A stretch of 64,000 nt of DNA from Prostheceraeus crozeri. Its lineage: Eukaryota > Platyhelminthes > Polycladida > Euryleptidae. The notes below the pieces were generated by a model. That model was not told the origin of the DNA. It made no database searches and saw nothing but the letters and a program-made list of their open reading frames with translations. The translations under genes were made by a program, and so were the position numbers. Where the stretch lies: assembly GCA_907163375.1 (NCBI GenBank), contig CAJQUW010009227.1, positions 392,785 to 456,784 of the forward strand, given 5' to 3'. The first letter of the stretch is position 1. Each line of letters starts with the position of its first letter. Of this stretch, positions 37,178 to 49,518 are shown in pieces.

Positions 37178-38774
37178 CCTTGTACAAGGGGTCAGCAACC
37201 TCTACAATCCCGCGGGCCACTGGATCGAGTTCAACATACTCGCGGGCTGCAACCCCAGCAGTAGTTAATCATTACAAGATGAATCTTTAGTGTGACATTT
37301 GAAAACTATTCACAAGACAATTCCTCTTTGTAGTTCTGTTAATGGAAAATTCACAAATTGGAAATAATTTTAATTCATCATTCATTACAAAAACTGATGA
37401 CAGTCAACTGAGTATACAAAGAATACACGTCGCAGTAGGTTGGCGGAGGAACTACGAACTCGTACCGTTCTAAGCATCACAAACTCCCAACTAATAAATG
37501 GAAGGCAGCCAGATCGTGTTTCTGCAGGGAACGAGTCCGAAAATTAGACTTTCACAGAATGATGTACTTCCTATGCCTACTACGAATCTGCACGTCTGCC
37601 GAGTTCTGGACCGTTCCCTGCCCTGTCAGACAGGATCAAAGAAAACACATGCTAATCCAATGGGGCGCAGGTTGCAGTTTTTGTCAAAAAAGAGACTTTA
37701 TATGTTTTCGCTTATCAACTGAAAAGTACGAAGTCTAGAGTCACAATTTTCGGCATGATATGTCTTCAGGTGATTTCCAATTATGTGTATGTGATATTAT
37801 CATGCTTCTGATCGGCGATGTATGCGAGAATGAGGCTCAATGTGTATAAAGTGGGCCAACATAATAGTGTTTGCGGACAGTGGGAGGCTTGGCAAATGTG
37901 AATGTGCGTAGCTTCATAGATAAATGTTCATGAACATGATAGGAAATGACCTGATGACAAGTCATGTAAAAAATTATGACTAAGGGCTTATTACTTTCCG
38001 CTTAATCAGAGAAAATATAGAACATTTATTTTTGCCAAAAAACTGCAATCTGCGTCTCATTGGATATAATGTGTTTTTCTTTGATCATGTCAGACAAGAT
38101 GAGGAACTAACTAGAACTCAGTAGACGCGTAGTTTCCTATTGGGCAGTGTGTACATCACTCTGTGAGTCTCATTTTTGACCTCATTCCCTGCAGAAGCTT
38201 GTTCTGGCTGCCGGACTATATAGGAGTATTCTGCATGTGTCCGTAGCGCGATGATGCACGGGAGAAACAATTGTACATTGGACTGTGAAAGGTGATCAGA
38301 TCGTGAAGTTGAAAGGAACAGAAAAGAAAGTGTGATGTGGGACTGATCAATGGACAGGAGTGAAGACCTGCGAAAGAAGATGAACCTAGATAGCATTTTC
38401 AATATTCTGCGAATAAGGTTGCAGCGTTACAGCCACAGTATGAGAAGATAAGATGACTAGAAGAATAGATCCTGACACCATGAGGTTGAAAGCAAGAAGT
38501 CGAGAGACAGAGCACAGAAAACATGGTCACAAGTCGTCTCTGATGACCTCGATCTCAGGACACAAATTCAGCAATGTTCTATGATCAGCAGGAGTAGAGG
38601 CGCGCCACCGAAAGGCAACAACCGTCTGACAGCGTGGAAAATGACGGAAAGAAATCAGTTTTACAAAAGCTACTGTAGTTGTAGTGGGCTACACATGACG
38701 GCAATTTTGAAATGGAGCCACGGGTCGCACGAGATGGGTTCGCGGACCGCAGGTTGACGACCCCTGCCTTAGAC
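37178..38774. mobile_element. hAT-like non-autonomous transposon
   Basis: Ends at 37185 and 38766 are imperfect inverted repeats of the AAGGGGTCAGCAACC / GGTTGACGACCCCTG type, followed inward by GCGGGCC-like words, as in hAT elements of the Charlie sort. Flanks CCTTGTAC and CCTTAGAC agree at 6 of 8 positions, fitting an aged 8-bp duplication. The interior (1.58 kb) has only short frames and no recognisable transposase. Confidence 0.72.
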
Positions 38775-40531
38775 ATACCGATGCATACCAGTGAATTTTC
38801 ACTAGTTCTAACGGAAGATAAAGATGTAGACAAATGTGTCAAACGTACCAATTAGCATTTCTATAAAAATTGTGTTTCAAACAACTGTCAAAGCTAATAA
38901 GGTTGTTTCATTAACTTCATTATAGAAATCAGACGCTTCCTTTTTGGGATAATACTGCAGTATTACAATGGAAAGAAACCCTCTGTTAATGGTAACTTCA
39001 CAGCGATTTGAGTCAATGTTGCTAGGTAGCTCTTAAAATGAATCAAATTACTGAAGCATTCAACAGTTGTACATTCTTGCCGAAGGACAGTCTACTGTAA
39101 GTTATTATGACAATATGATTCCATGTTTAATGAAAAACGATAATAATCGTGAATAAGAAAGTGCACTGAAAGTGCGTAACAAATGACAATATGTGTACCG
39201 AAAGATTGTCACCGTGTTCTATAGGCACTGTTGTCATTACAACCGCCGCATAATATTGTTTTCACTGCATGTGCATTCAGATTCTAGTCATTTAAAAACA
39301 TAGTGTGTCACATCTCTACAAATCCTTCGGTAGTTCGGGCACGTCAATTGCGTCACTTCATTTCAATATTGAATAGATGGATAGAAGTGAATGAATACAT
39401 ATTAAGTTATTTTCATGAATTCAAGATGACATTTTCCAACAAAAAATGAGTCTGCTATTTACTCTTGCCTGCTTCAAACGTGTAAATGAACAATTAACGA
39501 ATTCAAATATGTAGGGTCTAATCGTAAAAACTGATTTACGAGTATCTCAGTCAATATTCAAAACCGCAATAGAGACAGAAGTATTGTGGTTGTGAAAAAC
39601 ATTTGTAGCGCGATAACTGATACAAAACTGGAAATAGTATGACAATGAAATTCGAAAGAAATTGATAAGAAATAGAAATATCCATTACCATTTGTCGAAT
39701 ACAGAGCATGCGTAGCAAATAGTTGATAAAGCATTTAGAAGCTGAATGTAATGGTCTCTATCAAAATATCAATGTAACAGGGACTACATAGTGCGGGAAT
39801 GAGATAGTCAGTCAAATATAAGTAAATACAAGTATAAATGCGTTATAAGTCAACGTGAATGATTACCAATTTAGTGGATTGGCGACGTTTTCGAGGAACC
39901 TTCGGAGACAATTAACAAAATGAATTGAATTTACTGAATGCATAAGAAATGTCACAAAAGTTTATATACAGCACATGAGAAAATCAAGCAAATTATTTAG
40001 TTCAACAACGAGTCTGATCCCTTGAAAAAGACCATCATCGCTAACACAAAATGTATGTATCTGATTGCAGAACAGCTTATTTCATATTCAGAACTGCGTT
40101 CGTAACAGCAGCAATCTCGTGGTTCACATCAAGTTGAGCCTAGCGATGTATCGAGTTCGTCATTGTGTTTTACACATTTGGAGTCGTGTTTAACATTTGT
40201 TTTGACTAAAACCTTAGTTTGAAATGGTTTTACGCTGCCAGCTGTTCTAGCTTTATAAGACAAAGCTCTCCACTTTATTCAAGGAACTTTTAAAATCCAA
40301 ACCGAAGTAAATTATTGTAGTTAGTTAATCTGGTTTAGTCTTATCCAGTAAATTATTGTGTTGAATCGAATCATACCTCGCTATCAGGCATGTCTTAGAT
40401 AAGCTGCTTGTGGAAAATATTTCGTGTCGTTTGTGTTATTTTCGTGTTAGGTGGAGCTTTATAGGCGATTTGAATTTCATGTTTGTAGATACGGTTAATG
40501 ATTCTGTTGGCCATTCCTGGATGATGTTAAC
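38775..40531. other. Intron, nothing recognised
   Basis: AT-rich sequence without long frames, inverted ends or tRNA-like boxes that I could see. Confidence 0.45.
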
Positions 40532-40660
40532 TATACAAAATATTGCCACTGCATTTTGCAGGAATTAAGAGCGAGATTTTTACTTGTTACAGAATCTCGA
40601 AACGTTGAGTAAAAATCTCGCTCTTAATTCCTGCGAAGCCAGTGTCAATATTTTACATAA
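40532..40660. repeat. Long hairpin (foldback) element
   Basis: Perfect 26-base arms at 40558-40583 and 40609-40634 (left arm starting GCAGGAATTAAGAGCGAGAT) surround a 25-base loop. Outer arms (AAAATATTGCCACTGC against its near-complement) extend the pairing to about 50 bp per side. It is likely a foldback or MITE-type element. The perfect inner arms suggest a young or maintained structure. Confidence 0.8.
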
Positions 40661-41229
40661 TTCATGTTCGTGTTTGTGTTTTAACTGGAAGATTTCATGT
40701 CGTGCTGAGGCAAACGTTGAGCAAGCTCAGGTGTGAAGAGAATGCATGTACAAATGAGTAGATGTACGTTATGTCTACGAATAGGATGGTGATATGAAGG
40801 AAAAGTTTCCATTATATCACTCACTTAGGCAGATCATAGATATAATAGATGTGCATAATTGAATTATGCATGAACGTTCACTAATTGTTAATAATGTTCA
40901 CTTCTTCTATAAATGATCTTTTTTCATTCATAACGCTTTGCAATGTCGAATTTAAGTTTAGTTACTCGAACATCATATGTCACACTATGTAAATCATGCT
41001 AACAGTGCAACTGAAATTTTGACAAATTTTTTGAATAATTTCTTGAAATATGTCAATATTTTTTATTCTACTATTCATAATTTCTTCAAATAGCAATTGT
41101 GATTTATTCAAATTAACAACTATGAAATTGCATGGTCTTTAATCAATAACCTGCGCAGGTGAAATTTTGGGAAAAGGGAATTTATCAACATCATTTGAAC
41201 TTTATTCTGCATCGTGCTGCTCAAATAGA

Positions 41230-41682
41230 AATCTATCTTTCTAAAAAAATAGACTATGATCATCGCTTGAAATTATTAGGCCTTCCTTCCCTGTGTGAAA
41301 GACGGAAAATATAAGATTTACGTCCTTTTTTGAAAGCGTATTATAACTTAATTGAAACTGATTTTTGAAAATATTTTACTTCACTTCAGATCCCATTATC
41401 TACTAGAAGTTTTGCCAAAATTCCTTTCTCACACAAAGATATTGCGTAAATATTTTTTCTATCGTGTTTTCTTTTTGGAACTTATTACCTGCTAAATGTG
41501 TTTGTGCACCATCTTTTCAGGGCTTTAAAACAATATTGAAATCAGAAATTTTATTTATTTTTGATAAATGTACTCTTTCTTTACGCAAGCCTGTAAGCGC
41601 CTCCCGGGGCCATGGAGCGCGTTTTGTGTAAAATTGATGAATGTCAATTTTTGAAGAATAAATCGATTATTATTATTATAAA
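41230..41682 (+). pseudogene. CR1-like LINE 3' end: C-terminus, UTR and ATT tail
   Basis: Broken frames include YDHRLKLLGLPSLCERRK and, in another frame, FWNLLPAKCVCAPSFQGFK. These are the R-L-x-x-L-x-L-x-S-L-x-x-R-R and W-N-x-L-P-x-x-V-x-x-A-x-S-x-x-x-F-K motifs of LINE C-termini. Several stops and frameshifts separate them. A 3' UTR follows and ends in AATAAATCGATTATTATTAT (41658-41681), the usual microsatellite tail of this group. Confidence 0.72.
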
Positions 41683-42330
41683 AGTGTCTTTCAAAGTACC
41701 GACAGGATAACGTTGAAAGACAACTTGCATAATCTGCATGTTTCTCTTTATGACTGTACTTCCATAAAGTTGAATATAGATCCAAATGAAAGTTCACCCT
41801 TCAGTGATAGGAGAATCTTGAAAATCGATAGAAAAACTTGCAACAGTATTCTGAGGTCTTATTTCAAAACACTGAGTGAACTCGCGACAATTTATTCATT
41901 TGTCTTGAGATTAAAGAAGATTTTATTCTATTTTCGCCATACTCCAAAGAAAAAAATTAATTCATTTCCTTCTCTTCCAATTAAAAACTATTTCCTTAAC
42001 CTTTGTGAAGAAATTCATGTCATCTCTCTTCCTGCTATTTATATTCAGACGTCTCCAAACTCAGCATAAGCTTCTGCTCTGAGCCAGACAGTTCATTCTG
42101 TCGTTGAGTTTGAAGATCCCATAGGCATTATTGTCTTCCACGACATTCAAACTGTTTAAAGATACCGATTTATCTTCAAATTATGCATTTCCATCAACTT
42201 CGATTAATTAATTTTGAAATGATAATCATCAGATACAGACATAGATGACATCAAATAACCAATCTGATGCCTGAACACAAAAATGAGAAACTAACAAATT
42301 GTTAATAACGTCAATGACAGGACAACTTAC

Positions 42331-42379
42331 CTCGGGATCATACATGCGAATGAAATGAAGATCAATTGCCCAACCTCTC
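42331..42379 (-). CDS. GRAMD4: GRAMD4-like exon: R-G-W linker after first membrane segment
   Basis: This is a 49-base exon with acceptor TTGTTCATTTGCAG and donor GTAAGT. One base completes an Arg codon with AG from the upstream exon, then 16 codons read RGWAIDLHFIRMYDPE. The family has an RGWxI motif at this position, right after its first membrane segment. A LINE remnant begins only about 100 bp away, so this tiny exon is closely hemmed in by repeats. Confidence 0.85.
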
Positions 42380-42480
42380 CTGCAAATGAACAAGAATGAG
42401 ATACAAGCGGTGATCGATTACTTAATAATTTCATTCTCAATGCGATATATACTGTATATTCGAATGCCAAACACACAAAA

Positions 42481-43041
42481 TCAAAGTTCAATCTTAAGCT
42501 CTTGGAGCCAATGTCTTAAGTCAATATCAGGATGACGAAGGAGACGCAGGTCACCAGGAGATCTGTGGACTCCGCATTGCGAGATGATGTGCTCCACTGT
42601 TTGAGCTGGATGACCACTGTCAAAAGCGGACAGCTTTAGACAGGCGGATTGTCTAAAGCCCCATCGCTGGAGGGTGGCGACCACGCGTGCGGTGTTGGAG
42701 AAGAGTCGGTTCAGTCGGACCCATTGGTTTCGAGGGGGGTCGGCCGCGGATGGTAACAATTGGGTCGGAGCTGGGCAGGCACCCTTTAGAAAATTGGGAC
42801 CGTCGTTGACTTGTATATTGCACATATTCAAAACATCAAAACCGTCACGGAGGAGGCGGGACGCGTGACGCGAGAAAGGCCGTCGTGATTTAAGCCGCTG
42901 AGTTGGTGCAGCGGTGATACGATGATGAAGGAGGTGATGTTGGTTGGCCTTTGCTCTAGTTGCGAGACTCATGAAATGCGACTCTCGCCGGATTGCGAGT
43001 GGAATGCGATGAGCTTCTATCACATCAGATGATGATGCCAA
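42481..43041 (-). pseudogene. LINE C-terminal fragment with H-x-C zinc-knuckle remnant
   Basis: The 186-codon minus-strand frame has the C-terminal signature of many LINE proteins: NQWVRLNRLFSNTARVVATL, WGFRQSACLKL, then FDSGHPAQTVEHIISQC, ending WLQELKIEL. The usual Cys of the C-x-C-G-x-P-E-Q-T-x-x-H-I knuckle is changed (FDSGHP). The frame is open for its full length, but the upstream catalytic part is absent, so it is a 5'-truncated copy. It ends about 100 bp from a GRAMD4-like exon on the same strand. Confidence 0.72.
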
Positions 43042-44264
43042 AATGATGCAAATAATGAGTCCAAGCCAAAGAAGAGAATCCCCATTGTAAGTGAAATAGT
43101 GGCATCTTCGAAAGAGTGAGTTTTGTTCATCGAGTCATTCTCACACAAGTTTGTTAAAATTTAATAAGGAAATTCATACCTCTCAACTTGGATCAGATAA
43201 ATCGTCTGGACTTCTTATCTGCGATGCAATACGATAGTCAAACCCTTGACAACTATCTAAATCGCTAAAGCCAGGTATTCAAATGAAAGAGATACAAGCA
43301 CTTCCAACAATGAGGAAAAAACAGTTCCGTAAAAGGTTTTCGTACGAGAATCTATTAGTTTGATAATAATGGGGGTTATTAAGAAGAATATTATCAACCA
43401 ATCAATATAATACGGCAGTCATAAAGCAATATGCCAAACAAACCTAAAATAAATGAACTAACAAATAATTAAATAAATTGAATAAAAAAATAGATCCAAC
43501 AACATGCTTTCAAAACCCACCTCGAACGCACTTTATAACATTGCACGCGATTATTAGAAATATCACTCGGGTTCTGCGGAAGATCTCTTGGAACTGTCTA
43601 TCAGATCCTTTTCTTCTTCAATTGATAAGACAACTAGCATACCGAATATCAATGTCGCTAAATGATGTCCATAAAGAAAACCTCGACAGACGTTGTGTAG
43701 TAGACAAACTGTTGCTTGTGATGTGAATTCGATTAGACATTTTATAGTGAAAATCCTTACAACAAATCAACATAACATGGATACATTCATTTGCCAAAAT
43801 AGAAATATTTACTTGTGACTTTCAAAACATGCTGTTCAAAGAGAAACACGTTCCAAAGAGCATTATTCTCATAAATCATCTTCTTCAGAATTTTCAGTTG
43901 ATGAAACTACATAATTATGTGATGTAGAATATGCTCAAAATATCCATGTCAATTGAATGTGCATCGTTTATGCTTTGACGGAAAATTCTTTAACCTAGAA
44001 GTTGTCACAGATCATACTGGGTCAAAATTTGAGTATTGTTGCTTGAGATCACAAAGATGACTGTTTAAAAAATCCTTAAAAATTTGTAGCATCAAAATAG
44101 ACCTTGTCGTATAATATGAATGGATAAATTAACAGATTTTGTTTCTTCTTTTGAGAATGCAAACATGAAACTCTGGGACGAAGGCTACACTGCTAGAATT
44201 TTTTATCCGGAACTTGGGAACAATGAGAGATGGAATATTTTCTCATTCCCATCTTTTTTTTTTA

Positions 44265-44459
44265 CGGATTTTACGTCACTTTTTACCCCTACTGGGGCCT
44301 TGGACGGTGCTGACTGAAGTCAGACTTTGTTTGGAGCGTTGTGGAGCTTTGTAGTCCGGATGCCCTTCCTGCCGACTTCCAGTGACACTTTCCGGGTTCG
44401 ACCTCTGGACCATGAGATCGCTAGTCCAAGTACGCAACCACTGTGCCACGGACACCACT
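44265..44459 (-). repeat. tRNA-derived SINE, main family, copy 10
   Basis: Inverted near-complete copy with GACTTCCAGTGACACTTTC and GCCACGGACACCAC. Confidence 0.86.
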
Positions 44460-45066
44460 CGGTGATTTAACAAAATCATCAAAAAATGACCAGAAAATCC
44501 ACAGAGACGAAAATAATATTGACAGACATCTCATATTACATGTGTAGATCACGAGTGAGGAACGAATTCTTCTACGAAGCTTGCAGAAAACCCTCACCTC
44601 ACCGTTAAGGCTGCAATAAAATCAAAACATAATTCCATTGCAGTTCTGCATGTGTGTCACCTGTGTGATATGCTGTACTAGAAAAAATATATAGTAATAC
44701 AGAGTTTTTTAAGGAAAATGTTGGGGACCCTGTAGGGAACTGGAAGTTTTCCATCAAAAATTCATAATTAGAGATCTTTTGAGCACCATCGTTGATGATA
44801 AAGTGTTCAGCCTTGTCATTTTTTTATGGATGAATATGAGCGGATCTAGATATTCTGTGTTCATATTCCCTGAAACCATATACGTACTTTACAGCATGTG
44901 ACTACATGACGTGATGCTAGCTCAGTATTATGGCCCAGGATACACAAAACAAAAGATTCATTAATCATTTTATATCTGCATCCTTATATACACCTGTGCC
45001 AGACAAAATCAGATTCGAAAACCAACGGGTAGGCTGTCACGAATTTATCTCTTTTTAAATGTTCAT

Positions 45067-45408
45067 TCATCTACATCCAACATGTACTCGTAGTGGCAGC
45101 GTCTTCGAGAAAGTCGGCATCGTCGAACGCTGCCGCCGAGTGCCATGGCTGTCATGCATCTCCTTCGGCAAAACCCTCGAAGTAGAAGCCCTCATCGTCG
45201 TCCACCTCGGTTTTCTTTTGTTCCTCGAATTATCCAGTCCAGACAATTCGCAAAGCGATGACCGCAGCCTCAGGACAGACCGGGCCACGACACCCCATCC
45301 GCGAGGCAGTGTATAGATGCATGGTGACATAAATGAAGGTCTAGACTTAAGTCTATGATATAGCTGTACTAGGAAATTGCATCCGTGAGCGCATACTTTT
45401 GGGAACAT
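45067..45408 (-). other. GC-rich patch with overlapping open frames, unresolved
   Basis: This interval is clearly richer in G+C and CpG than its surroundings and open on both strands. The minus frame is basic (MFPKVCAHGCNFLVQLYHRL...). Another minus frame is acidic (EVDDDEGFYFEGFAEGDA). It could be an exon of an unknown gene, a remnant of a transposon gene or a processed sequence. Splice phases of the flanking GRAMD4-like exons do not require it. Confidence 0.25.
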
Positions 45409-46303
45409 ATTCGCTGTTCCTGGAAACTACATACTAAGCAGTGGATTGGTACTTTGTCTCTTGGAAAATGTATACGAAAGTAAAGTTTCTGCTGCTAGAA
45501 TATCCATTATGAAGGCATTATGAAAGTTATTTCAACCTTAACAAAACATCCCAATCAATATAACTCACGAACATTGATTGTGTTTTGTCCACAACTTAAA
45601 TCTAATACTAGTTAGAAACTTTGGACGGACATCAAATCAAAGTCACTTTCAGCTATAGGCCTACATATATATTCATCGATAGCCTAATAGTTGAATCATG
45701 TTAAAGAAAATCAAAGTAGTGGTTCTAGCAGAAAAAGTATTTAATTGTATATTTACAAGAAATAGGCTACCGATGCTTCAAAACGCATATCTCTACTAAA
45801 TTTATAACCCAAAATAAGTGAACATTTTTCTGAGACCTTCATCCGCGCAGGTTCAGATTCATCCGGACAGATTCCGCGCACGCGCAGCAGTGCGAAACCG
45901 ATGAGCTGCTTTTCTTCTAATTCTTGGGACCCAGGAATACCTAAAACACCTTTAAAAACTTTGTAAAGTAATATACACAAGTTATGTTACAGCAGTTACA
46001 TTTATAGTTCAATGCAAAACGCAAAATTATGTTGTAAAACTGCGACATTATGAAACTTAAGCCACGAAAGGATGATTCATCATAGCTAGATTCTAAGTAA
46101 TTAAAGCCAAGTCAGGCAATGAGAATGAGTATACGAGTCCTTCTTCAAAAATCGGTAAAACAAAATAGCAGTGCATTGTAATCTGCATTATTATACGTAA
46201 GTCTCGAAAAATGCATAAATTGGTTAAATGTGCTACAGAAAACCAACGAGTATCATTGAAAACCATGTCAGAAGAACTGACAAAACATGACTGATAATCT
46301 ACT

Positions 46304-48523
46304 TACCGTATTTCTTCGAATAAACGCCGCCCTCGAATAGACGCCGCCCTCGAATAAACGCCGCAGCAAAATCAGGGTTGTTTCGAATAAACGCCGCCCT
46401 CGAATAGACGCCGCACCTAATTTATGCTTTTGTCTTTTACTTGAAGCCTCATCATCGTACTCAATGCTAGACACGCGTAAGTATAAATTTAGGGTCTATC
46501 GTTCTGCAAGAACATTGAGGTCTAGATTAACCCAGCTTGTACGGTTTTTTTCAATATTCACATTATTAACAAAAATTTCCTTTGTTCATAACAAACTTCA
46601 ATTACACCTTGAATTACTTATGTGTCTTAAAAAAACGAAAGTTATTTATGAAAGCCAATGTCGATGGACGAATCGGATTCACTAGAGTAGCCAGATTCAC
46701 GTGATGAATCGTCGTCGCTGATAAATTGACAAGTCAAATCCAAGTCCACATCGTTGGCATCCAAATTCTGGATATATTCGCGGGATGCCTCCGCAACACC
46801 TCCTGACTTCGTACAGTGAATTACGTCCGGGTCATTGCTCGTTATGCCACAAGCATGAAGGACGTCGTAATTACATCCAGTGGAATCTGGGCCCATGCCT
46901 CCTTGATCATTCAACCATCTTAATGCGACTCGGGGCCCGTGGGTTTCCGGCGGCTGTGACGTCTGAACCACGTGTTGGGTCCGCCAACCAAGCTTCATAC
47001 AATTCGGTGTATAAGGCCTTGAATGGTTTATTCCAGCTGACATGGGCAGGTTGAACAAGCATCGTACAACCTCCTGGGATGACGCAGTTCACAGTGTTCG
47101 TTGTCTTCAGCGTTTTCTTGATTTCATTAGTCAAGTGTCCTCGGAAGGAATCCCACACCAGCATCCTTCGGGAGAAAGCGAACGTCCCCCAACACTTTCT
47201 GATCCACTCTATTGTCGATTCCGAATCCATCCAACCATTTTCGCTCATTGATACAAAACGCCACTGACGTGTTTCAGCTCCTGGGGAAGTCGCTTTCCTG
47301 AAAATTGAATGGGAAAGGGAGATACAAACTTGATTTAAATTTATAGTTGGTCTTAGTGGCCTTACCTTTAAATAGTACCATCGGTGGTAATTTTCTTCCG
47401 TCTGCCATTGCAGCCAAAACACACCGTTACTCGGGTCTTCTCATTGACTGTTGTTAACACGGGCACTGTTTTGACGCCTTTGGAATCAACAGTACGATTG
47501 CCTGTCATGTCAGCCCAAACTGCTGTTTCATCCATATTTCCGATGTTAGAAAGCTCGAAATTGTATCTCGTTCGCATTTTCAAACAAAATTCAACGAAGC
47601 TAGAAACTTTGGTACACAGTTCTTTAGGAAGCCTTTGTCCTGAAGTAGTTTTGGACGCGCACGGTATAATCATTTCGTTTGAGAAACTTGTCTACCCATC
47701 CTCTCGAGGCCTTGAATTCAGGATTGTTAGCCAACTCTGACGCCTTTCTAGCAATTTTCTTTCGGGTCACACGATGATAACTTTCTCGTTCGGTAATAAT
47801 CCAAGTAGACAGCAGTTGTTCAATTTCTGGTAGGAGCGGTTTCCTGCCACCAACAGGTATTCGCCGGCGATTAGAACTTGTCGTTTCAGAAATCTCATCA
47901 AATTTTACGTTTTGTGTCTTCCATTCTCTTAAACGCCGTTCATCACACGGAACTCCCGAGCTGCAGGCCGCGTACCAATTTGCAGACTTCTTTCAATCGC
48001 TTTTTTCTTGAAAGCAATCGAATATGACCTTTTGGCATGACTAAGATGATATGATAAGAGACGAGAAGAAGATCTCACGTAGAACGTAATACTAACTTTT
48101 TCTCTAAATCACCTGTGTGTACTATCCTGAAACGCAGTTAGCTAGAAATTTAACCAATCAGAACTTTGTGCTATGTCATCCTACGCAGTTAGATGGTTCG
48201 CGTAGGTTACCGTGCGACCTGAGATCCATTTCTATGAATCCAGGCACACGGATAATATATTATCAGAATTCTACGCGCAATAAATTTTCGTGCATATTTA
48301 GACAATTTTGTGCTTTCGAAGACGACGCACATCTTCCTGGATTATGTATCATTGCATAATCACAATATACTCCGGTTATTAAATGTTCTTAAATATAAAA
48401 AAATAAAAAGGTTTGGTAGATTTTTAGCATGTTTCGAATAGACGCCGCCCTCGAATAAACGCCGCAGCAAAATCAGGGTTGTTTCGAATAAACGCCGCGG
48501 CGTTTATTCGAAGAAATACGGTA
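46304..48523 (-). mobile_element. Pogo-like transposon with direct and inverted terminal repeat arrays
   Basis: Ends at 46306 and 48521 form 24-bp inverted repeats, starting CCGTATTTCTTCGAATAAAC, flanked by TA. The left end carries five tandem or spaced copies of CGAATARACGCCGC (46318-46415). The right end carries three copies in the same direction (48434-48498) before the inverted end, producing a perfect 26-bp palindrome at 48485-48510 (half site CGAATAAACGCCG). The transposase is on the minus strand and broken. Confidence 0.9.
46642..48060 (-). pseudogene. Pogo-like transposase, several frameshifts, catalytic change
   Basis: Read from high to low coordinates, it opens with a pipsqueak/CENP-B type HTH (SYSIAFKKKAIERSLQIG), then the CENP-B HTH (ASELANNPEFKASRGWVDKF). 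The DDE_1 catalytic region follows: SNIGNMDETAVWADM (first Asp), LVWDSFRGHLT (second Asp) and VQPAHVSWNKPFKALY, where the usual third Asp of QP-x-D-V is His. At least three frame changes occur (near 48.0, 47.4 and 47.05 kb). The C-terminus is Ser/Asp-rich. The element cannot now make an active enzyme. Confidence 0.85.
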
Positions 48524-49426
48524 TTGAAGTTTGCTTGCTCTGCTATTTTGTGACTCAGAAGAGAAAAATTGGAGCCTATTTGTGAAATTATCGCACAATT
48601 GCTGGCTTCTGCACATTTTTGTTATCCACAATCTGAGCTTATGAAGGCCGCAAATGGCCATAATAAGGTCACAGATTACGCACTCATGTCTCAGATTTTC
48701 TACAGGAATTATCGGCCTTACAAAATTTTCTCTCAATGAAACCATAAACGACACAAATTCAAAAGCATAGATCAGACATTTGATTAATTCAAAAAAGATC
48801 CCTGCCGGAATTGACCAAAGAGGCCAACGTGGGAGATATTGGTCAAAGACAACAGAACGATGAAGCAATGGGAATGACAATAACATTGTGATTAACACTC
48901 ATAGATCTGTATCTCAGCCATTAATCATTTAGATTGTCAGTCCAGAATATCTTAAAGACAAACATACACCAGACGTCCGGAGCTCACTTCATGATAATAT
49001 TTGAAAGTTCAATTAGTGTTTTTCTTTTGAATTACAAGTGAGACGAACTTGAACTCCTTTTCCTGCTTAAGTTCATCACTATGCAATGATGTGCATGCAC
49101 ATAAAACATTTCTGCTGCTTCTGAACCTCTCGTTTAATGAATAATAATGATAGAAAAGTGTCACGTCGATTAAGAAGATATCTTAATAGAAAGAAAAATA
49201 AATAGAAGATTATCTATCCCTAATATGACATAGCTGATTTCTACATGCCGTTGTTGCAAAGACATCATATCGATGTTCAGGTAAACACAATGTTATGCCA
49301 GCAAAAAAATGATCATTTTGAAAATGAAGCCTAGCAAATGTGACTTGCTACCGTGATATGTAGGCCTACTTATAAACCGTTCTCAAATATGACTTACTGT
49401 TGACATGAAAATGCAAGTATACTCAC

Positions 49427-49518
49427 CTAAATTTCAGGTAATTTAATACCATACGCAGGAGAACAGCACACAAGACAGCAGAAAGTAGCCATCCGGACCA
49501 CAGTGAATACATGTACGT
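49427..49518 (-). CDS. GRAMD4: GRAMD4-like exon: first membrane segment
   Basis: The acceptor (TATTCATTTTCAG) and donor (GTGAGT) enclose 92 bases: 30 codons plus two bases. The peptide begins TYMYSLWSGWLLSAVLCAV and continues into LLRMVLNYLKF, a hydrophobic stretch followed by basic residues. The family shows VYM-x-x-VWHGW followed by a hydrophobic segment and NYL at the same place. The phase-0 start fits the phase-0 end of the exon at 54225-54342. Confidence 0.88.

Noticed and set aside
40585-40610. CGAAACG in the loop of the 40.5-kb hairpin as part of a hammerhead
   Set aside because: No CTGANGA core or stem II precedes it. It is simply the hairpin loop.
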